Positions 21,838 to 33,278 of a stretch of DNA of 64,000 nucleotides are shown piece after piece. Within the stretch, counting starts at the first letter, position 1; every line of letters begins with the position of its first letter. The translations under genes and the position numbers were made by a program. Where the stretch lies: NCBI GenBank assembly GCA_028532985.1, contig JANCIK010000002.1, positions 2,232,001 to 2,296,000 on the forward strand. The letters are read 5' to 3'. A model generated the notes under the pieces. The model worked only from the letters and a program-made list of their open reading frames with translations, did not search any database and was not told the origin of the DNA. The stretch is from Stropharia rugosoannulata. Taxonomy: Eukaryota > Basidiomycota > Agaricomycetes > Agaricales > Strophariaceae.

Positions 21838-24749
21838 ATGTCATCGGTGTTGGTCCATGAACGCGAACAAGACGACTCAGATATCGAAAGATACTCGAAG
21901 CGCGCTAAGCTAGAAGAGGAAGAAAAGTCTAGCAGTAATACGGTGGTTGAGTTCTCCCTGAACACGTCCGCAGAACATATTCTGCCTCCAAGTCATGCTC
22001 TGCTAGGGATTCCCTTACCTACAGCTAAAGAGGGTCAACCTCTGAATTTCCTTGAAGCGGACGTCGGAATCTCAGAGTACATTGGGCGCGGAGAGGCAAA
22101 GGTGGAAGGAATTATTAAACAAAGGTTATTTTGCAAGTCTTACCAACATAATTAATCCGGTACATATCATGTTGGCTTTTCCAGATTCACCGATTTCATG
22201 GTTTTTGAAGTAGACCAAGACAGCAAAGTCATTCACCTTAAAAACTTGGGTAAACCTGAAACGCCTAAGAAAGAGAAGGAAGAAGAGGTTGCTGAGGCCG
22301 CGGCCTCCCCCATAATCGAGAAGACAGAGGCTGCTCCAGAAGAAGCTAAAACAGATGTGCCAGCAACAAAAGTATCAACTAAAGAAGAGCCATGGCCTGA
22401 ACATTTCGATACTACTCTATCGCCCTTCCTCGACGCAGAAAAGATTGCTCAGCTGAAAAAGATTGTTCTTGAAGGACCGGAGCCCCCACGAGTTAGCGAT
22501 GCTGGTTGGGGAGGCCGTGCCGCTCAAAATGCCACCGGCGAAGGTGCACCGGTGGAAACTGAAAATGTTGAAGAAAAGGCGAGCACGAGCAACAATACCC
22601 GTGGACGCAGCAACCAACGGGGTGGGCGTGGCGGACGCGGAGGCGGGGCTGGAAGAAGCGAAAGGGCGGACACACGCCGAGTCATCTCACCGGTGAGCGC
22701 ATCACGCTATCATTGCACAGTGCAACACTTATATTACCCGCCCTCAGCCCATTCCATCGAAAGACAACAGGACCGCCTTCCATAAAATAATTCGAGAACT
22801 CTTTGGCGGGAAACTTGACACGGAAACAGACGCGAGCTCATCAGGTGAGGAAGGGGCGCGCATCGCTATAAAATGGGCAAGACGGGGCAGCGGTCGTACT
22901 GACGCTCGAGGGAGTCGCGAAGGTGATACAATCTCCTTGGTGTCGTCTCGTACAACTAACGCATAGTCAGGCGGAGCTGCGCGTCCCAGTCGTGGAGATT
23001 ACCCACCATACATCCACTTCACTATGCAGAAAACGAATCGCGACACTCAAGACGCACTGGGCCACTTATCTCGCAATCTACACGTCAACATCAAAGACTT
23101 GTCAGTTGCGGGAACCAAGGACAAGCGTGGAGTGACCGTTCAACGCGTTTCACTGAACCGTCACAAAAAGACTGCCGAGGACGTTTGGAGGATGGCCAAC
23201 GGTATAGGTCCAAGGAGAAAAGCCGAAGAAGCACTGAAGCAACGCGGCGAGCGTGGTATCAGGATATCTGACCTAAACTACCGCAAAGCTGGGCTGGAGC
23301 TCGGTATGCTGAAGGGCAATGCATTCGTGATCACATTAAGGCATGACTCCGTCTCGTTCTTCTTTTTTGCCTCTGTATTAATAGTTTCGCAGAAACGTCA
23401 AAGTTGCTTCAATGGATATACTAGATGAAGCAATGTCAACTATAAAAAATAAAGGGTTTATTAACTACTACGGTGAACTTTTCCTCTTGAATTTTTTTTT
23501 TGAAACATGGCCGCTAACATTGTATTACAGGAATGCAACGCTTCGGAACGGCCTCTATCCCTACTCATGCAATTGGCCTCGCATTGCTTAAATCCGAATG
23601 GCAAAGGGCTGCAGACATGCTACTCTCCAAAAGACACGGAGAACATCCTGATGTTGAGGCCGCCCGAGATGCCTGGTTAGTAGAGAAAGATTTAGACAAA
23701 GCTCTCAACCTGTTTCCCCGGCGCGTTGTTGCAGAGCGCTGTATACTCGAAAGCTTTAAGAAACAAAAGGGTGATACCCGCAATGTCATGGGTGCACTTT
23801 CTACTGTAATGTATTCTCTTTCGAAAAATGCCCGATACTAATGAACATTGTTAGATTCCCCGTAACCTTCGTCTGATGTACATCCATGCGTACCAATCGT
23901 ACGTCTGGAACGCTATAGTTTCCGAGCGGATTCGGCAGTATGGAAGTGACCGTCCTATCGTCGGAGACCTTGTATTTGAGTCGGCGAAAGACAAAGAGGC
24001 CATGGACGTCGATGAATCAGAGGATGTGGAAGGCATTGTGGATACCCCAGAAACTTCAGGTAGTTCTATACACCTAGTCTTAGTAAAGTTATTGAGCTCA
24101 CTGTCCATTTCTACAGGGTTGTCGAAGAGAAATAGGAAACCATATCAGCCTCCGCGGATCAAAACATTGACAGAAGATGATCTTGATAAATACAATATTT
24201 TTGACGTTGTGATGCCCTTGCCAGGAACAGACGTTGCATATCCTGGCGGAAAACTCGGAGAGCGTTACAGGGAGTTCTTGCGTATGGACGGCTTGGACCC
24301 AGATAACTTTGTAAGGAAGCAAAAGTAAGAGTCTCCTTTATAACGGTTTTACTCTTTTGACAAGGGATATCAGGGATTACACCTTGAATGGCTCCTACCG
24401 AGCGATGTTGCATCTTCCCAAGGAGATGTCGTGGTCGGTACTACGGTATACAGACCCAGATGTACCATTGGCACAGTCTGATGAAGACAAACTGCTGGGG
24501 TTCGATCCTCCGGCCATCGTCGAAGATGGCAAATTCATGGCCCTTCAAATCAACCTCACCCTCGGAACAGCAGCGTATGCGACCATGGCTTTGCGTGAAA
24601 TCACCAAGACAGACACCAGCTCTCATTTCCAGACAAATCTGACGGCGTCAGCGGAGGATCAAAAGTATCGCGGAGTAGCCACACTTGACTCTACTCCAGT
24701 TGACTTGATGGTGGAAGCAGCCGAAGCAAATGTTGAACCTGCGACATAA
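21838..24749 (+). CDS. PUS7: TruD-family tRNA/snRNA/mRNA pseudouridine synthase
   Basis: Converts uridine to pseudouridine at UNUAR-type sites in tRNA, U2 snRNA and mRNA (yeast Pus7). Exons: 21838-22124, 22185-22692, 22748-22922, 22971-23340, 23393-23472, 23531-23805, 23855-24060, 24118-24324, 24365-24749. The start follows MSSVLVHEREQDDSD; other domains are an acidic/Lys-rich linker and a Gly/Arg-rich RGG-like insert (GGRGGRGGGAGRS). The catalytic Asp is in VAGTKDKRGVTVQ; YYGMQRFGT is the second TruD block; AYQSYVWNAIVSERI follows. Intron 4 (23341-23392) begins GC rather than GT; phase 2 on both sides restores ITLRNVKVASMD, so a GC-AG intron is the simplest reading. The C-terminal half matches the family up to GSYRAMLHLP and ends about 130 residues later. 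Confidence 0.94.
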
Positions 24750-25276
24750 AAATCATTCCATAACGTTATGTTTTGTACATAGTAGCATACATATGTACTA
24801 CAACTATCTTTACCAGCCTCCCAGAGTTTTGGTAAAATGTAACACCATAGACGAGTACGTGGGAACACAGGGCTCTCAGATTTCCGGCAGTGGCAAAGCG
24901 TCTTATAGCCGCGAAGAAATAAGCCACGATGGCTTTCTCATGAGAGTTGAGTCCTATCACATCGCCCATCAGCGTACATACGTGGCCACGCCGTTCTCTA
25001 ATATTGCGGTTGGGCCAAAATAGCCCGGATATACCAATAATTCAAAGAGCGAAAAAGCCTGAGACGTTGATTGCTGCAGGACAAGGTGATGGGCGTCCGG
25101 AGTGCGTAGACAGCGTTGAGCCGGGAGCCGGTTCCCAAGTTACAGGTTGTTACAGTTGAGCCGACTCGGAGAAGATCAACGTGTCATGGATCTCGACTTC
25201 ATTTATATCTCTCCATAAAAACTGTAACACAACCTATCACAGTCCGCTCCTTACCACTCCTTACCACTCCCCGCCA
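24750..25276. promoter_or_regulatory. Intergenic region upstream of the MFS transporter gene
   Basis: About 530 bp holding the 3' end of PUS7 (AATAATTG-type AT-rich runs near 24,760-24,800) and the promoter of the transporter. Just before the ATG is a pyrimidine-rich leader with a tandem CTCCTTACCA repeat (about 25247-25266). Frames across it look non-coding. Confidence 0.4.
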
Positions 25277-27058
25277 ATGGCTCGAGTAGAGACTACAGTC
25301 TTTCTCTCCCTCGTCCTCGACCTCTTCGCATTCACTATCCCCTTACCACTGTTCCCGCGCCTGATTGAGTGGTACACAGTCGTAAGCCACATCGCCAGCG
25401 CTCTATCCTCACCCAACTGACGGGATTGCAGCGAGAAAGCTCTAACCCCAATGGATTCTTGTCCCGCACCCTCCAATTTGTGACATCTATCCGGACCCTA
25501 CTGTATAAACCAGGCGTGCAATCGCAACGATGGGACATTGTGCTACTTGGCGGGCTTATGGGCTCGGTCTTCTCGTGAGTCAGAATCACTGCTGTGTATA
25601 TGCCGTGGTTAACTGTTGCTTCAGTACCCTTCAGTTCTTTGTATCACCAAAGATTGGCTCTCTCTCGGATAAGTATGGCCGCAAGCGCATCCTTCTGATC
25701 ACAATGATTGGCAATATTCTATCGGCTGCAGTGTAAGTCTCTTTTTGATGTTGTTTAACGTACTCTAATAGCATGTTTAGTTGGGTACAATCAACCTCTT
25801 TTGCATCTTACATGCTTTCTCGGGTAATCGGAGGGCTGAGTGAGGGAAATGTACAATTAGCGATGTGAGTACATCGTATATTCCCGCAATCTGAATCCCA
25901 CCGACGCCTAGACGCGCAGAGCTATCCTCTCCGACGTAACCTCGCCCGCCACCCGCTCCAGGGCACTTGCCCACGTCGGTATCGCCTTTGCCATCTGTTT
26001 CTGTATCGGTCCTCCTATCGGCGCCTACTTCGCGTCGCGGCCCCTTCCCGAGTCCGTGAATGGCTGGGGACCGGAGCTGAACATATACGCAGCGCCCGCA
26101 TTCCTTACTCTGGTTCTCCTCGTCGCCGAGACCATCTTCCTAGTCGTCGCTCTTCCAGAGACACGAGGCACTTCCGTGCGTGCCCCGGAGGAGAAGCAGA
26201 AAGCGGCCGTGGGCCATGTCAACGGAAACGGAAAGCACGCCGCCGCCCCCACGCCCGCCGGACCGCCCAAGCCCAAGCGCACCGTCGAGGGCCGCATCAG
26301 CATCCTCAAGTCGCTTCGGAAGCTGCACTTCTTCTTCCTTGCGCTCTTCTCCGGCGTCGAGTTCACGCTCACGTTCCTCACCTTCGACCGTACGTCACCC
26401 TGCCCATTTCGTGCGCCGCTGATCCGCGCCCTCGTGCGCGTTTATTAATAGATTTGCATCCTTTCTTTAGTGCTTGACTGGTCCAATACACAGAATGGCA
26501 AGCTCATCGGGTCTATCGGGATCATCAGTGCACTGCTTCAGGGCGGCTACGTGCGCCGCTCAACGACCAAAGTCGGCGAGGGCAACATGGCGCGCCGCGG
26601 TGTGTCGAGCTGTGCCGTCGCGCTCGGTCTGCTCGCGCTCATGCCGATATTCGTCGACTCGCGGCCGACGCTCGCGATGCGCCTCCTCCAGGGCGCAGCG
26701 GTCTGCATGGCGTTCACGAGTGCGACGGTGGTGAACTCGTTGACCGCGTTTGCGTCTCTGCAGTGTGACGATGTGGATGAGGTGACGGGCAAACCGGTCG
26801 AGGAGCACCCTGAACTTGCGAAGGGCAAGGCCCTCGGTCAATTCAGATCGTCTGGACAATTGGGCCGTGCCCTTGGACCTTTGTTGGGTGAGTTGCGCAG
26901 CATCTGTGAAACAAAATTGAACAAGGGGCTGATAGACATCCGTAGCATGCGCCTCTTACTGGACCTTTGGTCCTTCCATCACCTACAGCGTCTCCGCAGC
27001 TGCAATGATTGTTCTGTCTCATACCATGAAAAAGATTGCAAAGACTAAATCCACATAA
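25277..27058 (+). CDS. Major facilitator superfamily transporter (MFSD10/TETRAN-like)
   Basis: Twelve-helix transporter related to animal MFSD10 and fungal tetracycline-resistance-like carriers; the substrate is unknown. First exons: 25277-25381 (35 codons), 25432-25574, from 25625; the last exon ends at TAA 27056-27058. MFS motif A is present as SPKIGSLSDKYGRKR after helix 2. A second family block is AILSDVTSPATRSRALAHVG, followed by FAICFCIGPPIGA. The central cytosolic loop is Lys/Pro-rich (PAGPPKPKRTVEGR), then helices in FFFLALFSGVEFTLTFLTF, SCAVALGLLALMPIFV and AMRLLQGAAVCMAF. After LGQFRSSGQLGRALGPLLG a short intron leads to the last helix and the tail HTMKKIAKTKST. Exons from about 25,920 are markedly richer in G+C than the neighbouring genes. 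Confidence 0.85.
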
Positions 27059-27409
27059 TGTTGACTGACAATTTGTATCACCAGTACTATTACCCAGTAT
27101 TTATTGAGACTCGGATAGACATCTGGACATTCAAAGCAACATTTAAAATAATTATGTAACAATGAAAAGAACCCATTTGGATCTACTAAAGCTACTAAAG
27201 TCAGTTGTAGAGTACTATATATACCACACTTTCGCCTAATGACGGTCTAGATTATGGTATGGTATCGAAATAAATGTAAGATGGCGCCTCAACTAAATGG
27301 AATGTTCGCAGTATGTTGGCGGTGTGTATAGCAATAGGTCGGGGAAGAAGCAGGTCGACAGTGATCGGGATAGGGACAGTCGTAATAGAATACAGGCCGG
27401 ATGAGACTA
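27059..27409. other. Convergent intergenic region (MFS gene / SUR1-like gene)
   Basis: 350 bp shared by two 3' ends. AT-rich with TATATATACC near 27,215 and ATAAATG near 27,270. No gene or repeat of note. Confidence 0.35.
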
Positions 27410-29077
27410 CTATGATGATGATGACGAACTCGACGATGATTGGTTTATGGGTGTTCGCGTTCGTGAAGGGGGTTCGTGAAGGTCGATAAGTGGGCTGAAT
27501 GGGGTATATTCAGCATCCTGATGCTGACTACTTGAGCCCTGGTCTCCTCTGTTTTCAACATCTGTCTCCCGGATGTTCTGCTTTTCAGGTCCGTACGGCG
27601 TCGTCCTATCTGCGTGCAGGGGCAAAGTGGGACGTGAGTTCGTGCGTGGGTTCCGAGGCGGTGGCGGAGGCTGCAGTTCTATGTCAGCTGCCGGCGCAAA
27701 TATAGCGGGCAACAGGAACATGACGCCTCTAGTGTATCTCCGGCGATTCGTCCTGATAGGTGTCTCTGGGGGTTCTTGATACTGATAAGCACCCGCCATG
27801 GAGCTGACACGATTCCGCACCCTCCTAAAGGCGTCGACTAATGGACTTTGTGTACGACCAGCGTACAAATCCGAGTCGGAGTATTCAAAATCATCTGCAG
27901 TGGGCGTCGTCGGGTGCGATTCGAACGGCAGATGGATGACGGGGACTTCGACATCGAGTGGTGACGAACCTTCTGTACTCGTAGGGGACGGGGGTATGGC
28001 AGAACCCGCCAAGGCTGAATAGGAGGAACGCCTGAAATGCATGTGCCAACGGCCAGATCGCGAGCGTGAGATCCTGGGGAAGATGATTTCGTAACCCCTG
28101 GTAAAGCGTCTACCCGGTTTTGATGGCATTCTGATGATACCTATGATGAGGACGACGAGCCCTACCCACATGATGAATTTGCCCCATGTATTAAGGAATG
28201 CAATGAAGGCGGCGTCGTCTGCATGCCAGCTGCTCCCGTAAAAGTGGGAGAAGAAGGAGTGGGGAGCCTCGTTGGCTTTCGCGTTTTTGCCATAAAGGGA
28301 TTTCGGCAATATGCGAACATCCTGCAGAGCCGTATCGGGATGGGCAGAAGTGTATGCGCCGTATTGCGTAGACAGAAACATGGGACCGGTGGAGAACATG
28401 ACGGTAGGATAATTCAATATCCAAGAGTGGTCAAACTTCTTGATGCTGTGGATGGTCTGGTTGAGCATGGGATGGTGTTTTGCCGAAAACATAAGATCGT
28501 TTGACACGCCGACGGGGATGGTCTTGGGGAATATGACGGGATATACAAGAAGGGGGTCGAGCGGCTTGAGGCAGCCAATGTCGAGGTCGATGTACACGCC
28601 GCCGTAGTGATAGAGGACGAAGTAGCGGATGGCATCGGCCCGCTGGATGGGATACACATAGTTGTCAAACGTCTCGAGGAACCAGGGGTAGTACTCGGAT
28701 ATGAACACGCGTGAGCCTTCATCCGTCCAGAGCATGTACTCGCTAGGAGAAGGGTGAGCAAGAAACGGGGAGAAAGGGAATGGATCGCACTAGTCGGGCA
28801 TCATGTCGCGGCAGTCCTGGGATATGGCCTGCCATTTCTTGGGCAAGACATCCGTCTTCCATGTCTGGTGAATGATTCTGGGGATATACTCGACCTGGCC
28901 ATGCGCAGGCCCGCTCCAGCGGGTGGTATTGTCGAGCACGGGGAGCTCCTGCTCGGTGATATAGGCGGCGGGATCGATGTGGAGGTAGTAGGTCACAGAC
29001 GAGAGGACAAGGACGGTGCCGAAGAGGAAAAGAGCGAGGACGGAGAGCGCGGCATAGAGGGCGCGACGTCTGTTCAT
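27410..29077 (-). CDS. SUR1: Mannosyl inositol phosphorylceramide synthase catalytic subunit (GT32, SUR1/CSH1 type)
   Basis: Transfers mannose from GDP-mannose to inositol phosphorylceramide in the Golgi. Two exons: 28791-29077 and 27410-28742, about 539 residues. The start MNRRRALYAALSVLALFLFG begins a signal-anchor helix (residues about 6-29). The GT32 core includes YIPRIIHQTWKTDVLP and the DxD motif in YGGVYIDLDIGCLKPLDP, then TGPMFLSTQYG. A second membrane segment (FIMWVGLVVLIIGIIRM) ends the catalytic half. Beyond it lies about 230 residues of low-complexity, probably cytosolic sequence ending in a run of nine serines encoded by a trinucleotide tract. Yeast Sur1 is shorter, so the tail is the unusual part. 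An IPC-mannosyltransferase is most likely; another GT32 (for example OCH1-like) is less likely because of the C-terminal helix. Confidence 0.85.
27413..27441. repeat. Trinucleotide tract coding poly-serine
   Basis: ATG/ACG-type triplets on the plus strand (TATGATGATGATGACG onward) encode the terminal serine run of the SUR1-like protein on the minus strand. Such tracts are prone to length variation. Confidence 0.7.
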
Positions 29078-29156
29078 GGGGGCGGGTGGGAAGGAGAAAT
29101 CAAATTGTGGATTACTATATACTGCACGAGTTCCCACGGTCTACACCCGCAGCTAC

Positions 29157-30535
29157 TTAGGAGAAGACAGACTGGAAATGCGGGGCCAGTGCCGCGAGCG
29201 ACTCGCGCAGCACGCCGTCGTTGTATGCGTGCCCAATCTTGGCCACATTCTCGAGCGCAACCTCCCAGTCCCGCCGCGTCCACTCGCGCCCCGGCCGTGC
29301 CCCGCGCACCCCGCGCCCGTACGCCCGCTGCAGGAAGTGTTCGGGCCGCGGACTAGCTAGCTGCACCCCCACCGGCGCCCGTTGCACAAGATACGCCACG
29401 CACTCCCCGAGGCTCCATTCCGTGTACGGCCGCCGACGCCGCGCGTGCCGCGACATGTTGCGCTCCTCCTCGGCCGTCGTCCGCTGCCGCACCTCGTCCC
29501 CACCCACCCGTCCGACCAGATCGTACAGCAGCCGCGAAAAATGGTCCGCCACCGCGTCGTGCAGCATGTTCACCGGGATCTCCGACGACCATGTCTCTCC
29601 CTCGTCGTCCACAGCCATGCTGTCGTCCTCCTCCGCAACCACTGACCCCACCTGCGCCGCAGCCTTGTAGCTCTCTCGGTGCTGTGCAAACTCACTGAGA
29701 TCCACATTGTTACCATATATGTGACGCGCAATCTCGCGACTGCTCTCCTGCCGCGACGGGGTTATTGTATACAGTCCTGTCACAGTCAATAATTATAGAT
29801 CCCATTACTCATTCCATGCTTACTTACCCTGCGCTCTGGCAGATAGACACAGATTGTTGTCCGCACTGCACAGAATCGTCTCCCGTTCCCTCTTGAAGTA
29901 CAGTGCACAGTCCAAAATTAGCTCGTCGTTGAATATATCCGAGTTCTGGATCTAGTGTCGCGGCGTCAGATAGCAAGAATACCCGCCTTTCATGATCGCG
30001 CACCGCGTTGTTCTCTCGGATTTTCCAGTTTCCTGTCGCCTTGCATGTCTCTTCCTGCGCTTGTCCCTTCACCGATTTTCGTTGCTTGACCTTTTCAAGG
30101 AGCCACGCAGTCGCCCGGCGCGCAAACCACGCCAGCCTGTCGCGATTCTTCTGCCTATGTTTCTCCGCATTAAAAAAAAAACCTCATGCGGAACGAAGCC
30201 ACATACCCATCGAGCTCGTAAATAACCGCGCCTGGCAATATGACTACCAATGGCAATTGCTGCCTTTCGATATCGTCAACGAACTGGGCGAGCACATCGA
30301 AGTGGTGCAGCAAAATGTTAGTGTCCACCACAAGGAAAACTGCCAGTTCGGAAAGGGGTGCCTAATATCCATCATCAAAAGTTTATTACTTTGACCAAAT
30401 GGCAAGGCGCCCGTAAGCGCGTACCTTCATCTCAACATCTTCATTGGAGAGATGGTCGAGCTGCAGTAGCGCTAGCTCCAGGTATCTATTATCTGGGTCG
30501 TAATCTGCCACTCTCTTAGTGTAGGAACACAACAT
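29157..30535 (-). CDS. SWT1: SWT1-like nuclear PIN-domain endoribonuclease
   Basis: Yeast Swt1 cleaves unspliced or faulty transcripts at nuclear pores. The N-terminus matches the family block DPDNRYLELALLQLDHL, then splices (intron ending GATATTAG near 30,360) into the PIN domain: VFLVVDTNILLHHFDVL (first catalytic Asp), LPLVVILPGAVIYELDGQ, NRDRLAWFARRATAWLLE, SVKGQAQEETCKATGNWK, then NDELILDCALYF and CSADNNLCLSARAQ with further conserved acidic residues. Intron phases agree at each junction. The C-terminal exon (29157 to about 29,771) is G+C-rich and carries a helical domain ending AALAPHFQSVFS. The start at 30535 (MLCSYTKRVADYDP) is the nearest in-frame ATG and is tentative. It ends only 79 bp upstream of the SUR1-like start, same strand. 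Confidence 0.83.
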
Positions 30536-30838
30536 TCGATTGCAAAACCCACCAACCCCGAAGGCAGGCATTGCTGCTGGCGATGTAGATGATGGTAAAA
30601 GCTTAAACGCACACAACAAAATATTGTTTGGCCTTTTATTTGACAATGCCATTATAACCCACATTAGTTCACTCATGGTTCTTTTCAATTTCATATCCTC
30701 AGCTGCCCCATATTATGTTTTTGCGTAAGATATGAATAAATTTAGTGCATGTCTACAATGGATGTAATGGTAATGTGCGATGGATATGTACCAATGAAAG
30801 AATGAAAGATGAAACAAAAAAAGACAAGTGCGTTGAAG
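30536..30838. other. Intergenic region between PCF11 and SWT1
   Basis: About 300 bp between tandem minus-strand genes. It carries the PCF11 3' end and the SWT1 promoter. An open frame on the minus strand extends the SWT1 frame upstream to about 30,694 but does not look conserved, so the real SWT1 start could lie a little further up. Confidence 0.35.
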
Positions 30839-33278
30839 CTAACTTGGCGCGATGGACAGTGCCACCTTTTTAAAAGGCGGCGTTCCCGTTGCATCTTCCG
30901 ATGTACTAGGCTCAGTGTCTTCAACCTTACGCTTCGTCCCCATTTTGGCCTCTTGAGCCGGAGACTGAGTCGGTGATTTTGACTTGGAAACACTGTTAGG
31001 AGGTGGAGTGGCAAACCGAGCATCTGATCTCGTTAGAATATCTGGAGTCGCAGATCGACTCCCGTGGCCTTTCTCACTTCGCAGTCTAGCAGCAAGTGAA
31101 CTGGTAGACGTTATTGCCTCTGCAAAGCACGTTGCATGATATATCTGAACATGCCATTAAGGTCCAATAATAAATCAAACAAACTAGATGTTCTCACCTT
31201 ATCATCCTTCTTTGTCGCGTTTTTCCAGACCCATTCTTCATCATCTTCAAGGAACTCGGACTTCAGTGTTTCCTTACATATGGGACACGATATTGTCTGA
31301 GCCTCATCACCTGGAGGAACAATTACAAACTGGGCTCGCAGATCGGCATCACGCTTAGCAATCTCATTGGCTACAGCGTTTTTCGACTGTCTGGAGCCAG
31401 AGGCACCAACAACTCCCTTTCCTTTTACATCGGTTGAAACATCTTGTATCCAGTCCTACTACAGTGTTAGGCCATATACAAACAATGGGGTATGTGAACA
31501 CTTACATCGAGTCCAACGAACCAACTACGGCTGTGCCCTCTGTCGAAGTTTTCGTTCGCTTTCCGATTTTGTCTGAAATGCATATCGAGATGGTCATCCT
31601 GGTTCTTTTTCCCAAGTTGAGTATCAGCGAAACGAACACCACACTGTTTGCATTGCAATCCCTGACGATCGTATAGAAGCTCTACAATACGGGTTGACCT
31701 ACGGAGTGTTCAGCTTGAATTTTCACAAGTTTTTGCGGGATTTGCCATACCTTATGGAATCAAGATTATTAATGTTTATCGAGTCGGCAAGTATTAAATC
31801 TCTATATTCGCGGATAACGGCCTCACTAGACTCCTCAGGCTTCGATTCGTCTGCAGTCACGGCAGACTCCTTAGAGGTGGCATCAGCACCAGTGGGCGTT
31901 GGTGTGGCACTTGCTGACACTACACCAGCTTTGAGAAGTGTCGACAGAAGATCGGCAAATTGACCTCCTTGAACTCTAACAGTGGGCTCTGCTACAGCTG
32001 GCCGTGGAACACTTATCGGGGGTGGAACAAAGGCCGGCTCTTCTACTTTTACCATTGCAGGCAGTGGTCGTGAATACGCAGATGGAAGCGACGCTTGAGC
32101 AACTACAGGAGGTGCTACTTGAGGAGGATACGAGGGTTGGGGATGCCATGAAGGTGTAGGTACAGGTGGAGGTGCTGTACTCTTGACCATATTCCGCAGC
32201 TGTGATAATATCTGCCGCAGCTCTTCCTGTGATACCCCAGCCTCAACATGTAGTCGTAACTGTAAAAGTCAGTGGGACGTCGAAAGTAAATAGATATTAC
32301 TCACTTGATGAAGGATTGTTATATGGGTTTGTGAAATCGTGTCGTAAGGATTTGCCTGCAAGGCACGTTCTTTTTGACCAAGGGTGAATTGAAGTTCACT
32401 AAGGACTTGTGACTTCGTGATTATACCACCACCAGAATAGAAATTGTTACTTGGCTGTATCAAATGAGGTTGATGAACAAATGAAATTGGCCAGTTGATA
32501 CTCACAGATCCTGCAGCTCCTCCACCCCATACTCCTCGTTCAATCGCCAATTGTTGCTGGACCCCAAATAATTCTTTCCCATGTGGTGACCCCGTGCGCC
32601 AAGTTAAAAGCATTTCTTCCATCTTCCCCCGAGTATTGTCGTCGACAAGAGGGTATGCCTCGAGGAAAAGGGCAACGACGAAAGAAGAGAAGTGCCGTGC
32701 ATATGGTTCATACACATTTTTCGAGATTGCGTCTAGCAGGTAAAACGCGGGCAACTTCATCCAAGGAGGTACCTAATGTGTGACCAGAAATGGAAGACGA
32801 TGAGTCAGCAAATCCGCGGGACGGTGTGGAAGACAACATAGAAAAGGAATTTAGGTAGGACATCGAAGAATTTTCGAGGCGTTAGACCGACCTCAAGTGA
32901 CTCTTTAGACTAGTCTACATAACTAAATACATGGTAACAACCAAACTAATCCTGTCCATGTTCAGAGAGTATCGTTAGATGACTCACCCGTCTGATATGT
33001 GCTTCAAGGCACTGAGCCACAATACTTGCGAAGCGAGATCCGTCTTGGGCTAACATAGAAAGCTGCTGGATGATTGGTCTTGAATTGAGAGTGAGTTCGG
33101 ACAAACGAGCGGAAAAGTCCCTGCGAAAACTATCGGCATCAACTTGGTAACTGGGTGGGGGGGCGTGGGCCTGTGGCATGTGTGAGTAGTACTGATAGCC
33201 ACCAGTCGGTGGGGGAGCAGCATAGTTATGACCACCGTATGACGGTGAGCCGTACGCATTCTGAGAATATAGAGACAT
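30839..33278 (-). CDS. PCF11: mRNA cleavage and polyadenylation factor PCF11
   Basis: Component of cleavage factor IA; binds the RNA polymerase II C-terminal domain and links 3' processing to termination in the nucleus. The start MSLYSQNAYG opens a Tyr/Pro-rich leader, then the CID domain: FSARLSELTLNSRPIIQQL, VPPWMKLPAFYLLDAISKN, YARHFSSFVVALFLEAY and TRGKMEEMLLTWR. A Pro/Ala-rich linker (about 31,980-32,190) follows helical LQAN/HVEAGVSQEELRQIL. Near the C-terminus are two zinc-binding blocks flanking a CLP1-interaction region: GLQCKQCGVRFADTQ with HLDMHF, and ISCPICKETLKSEFLEDD with YHATC. The tail is Lys/Ser/Thr-rich. All introns are short. Its domain order matches yeast and animal Pcf11. 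Confidence 0.93.

Noticed and set aside
28754..29670. Long plus-strand frames up to 200 codons
   Set aside because: They are antisense shadows of the G+C-rich SUR1-like and SWT1 exons, where stop codons are rare.
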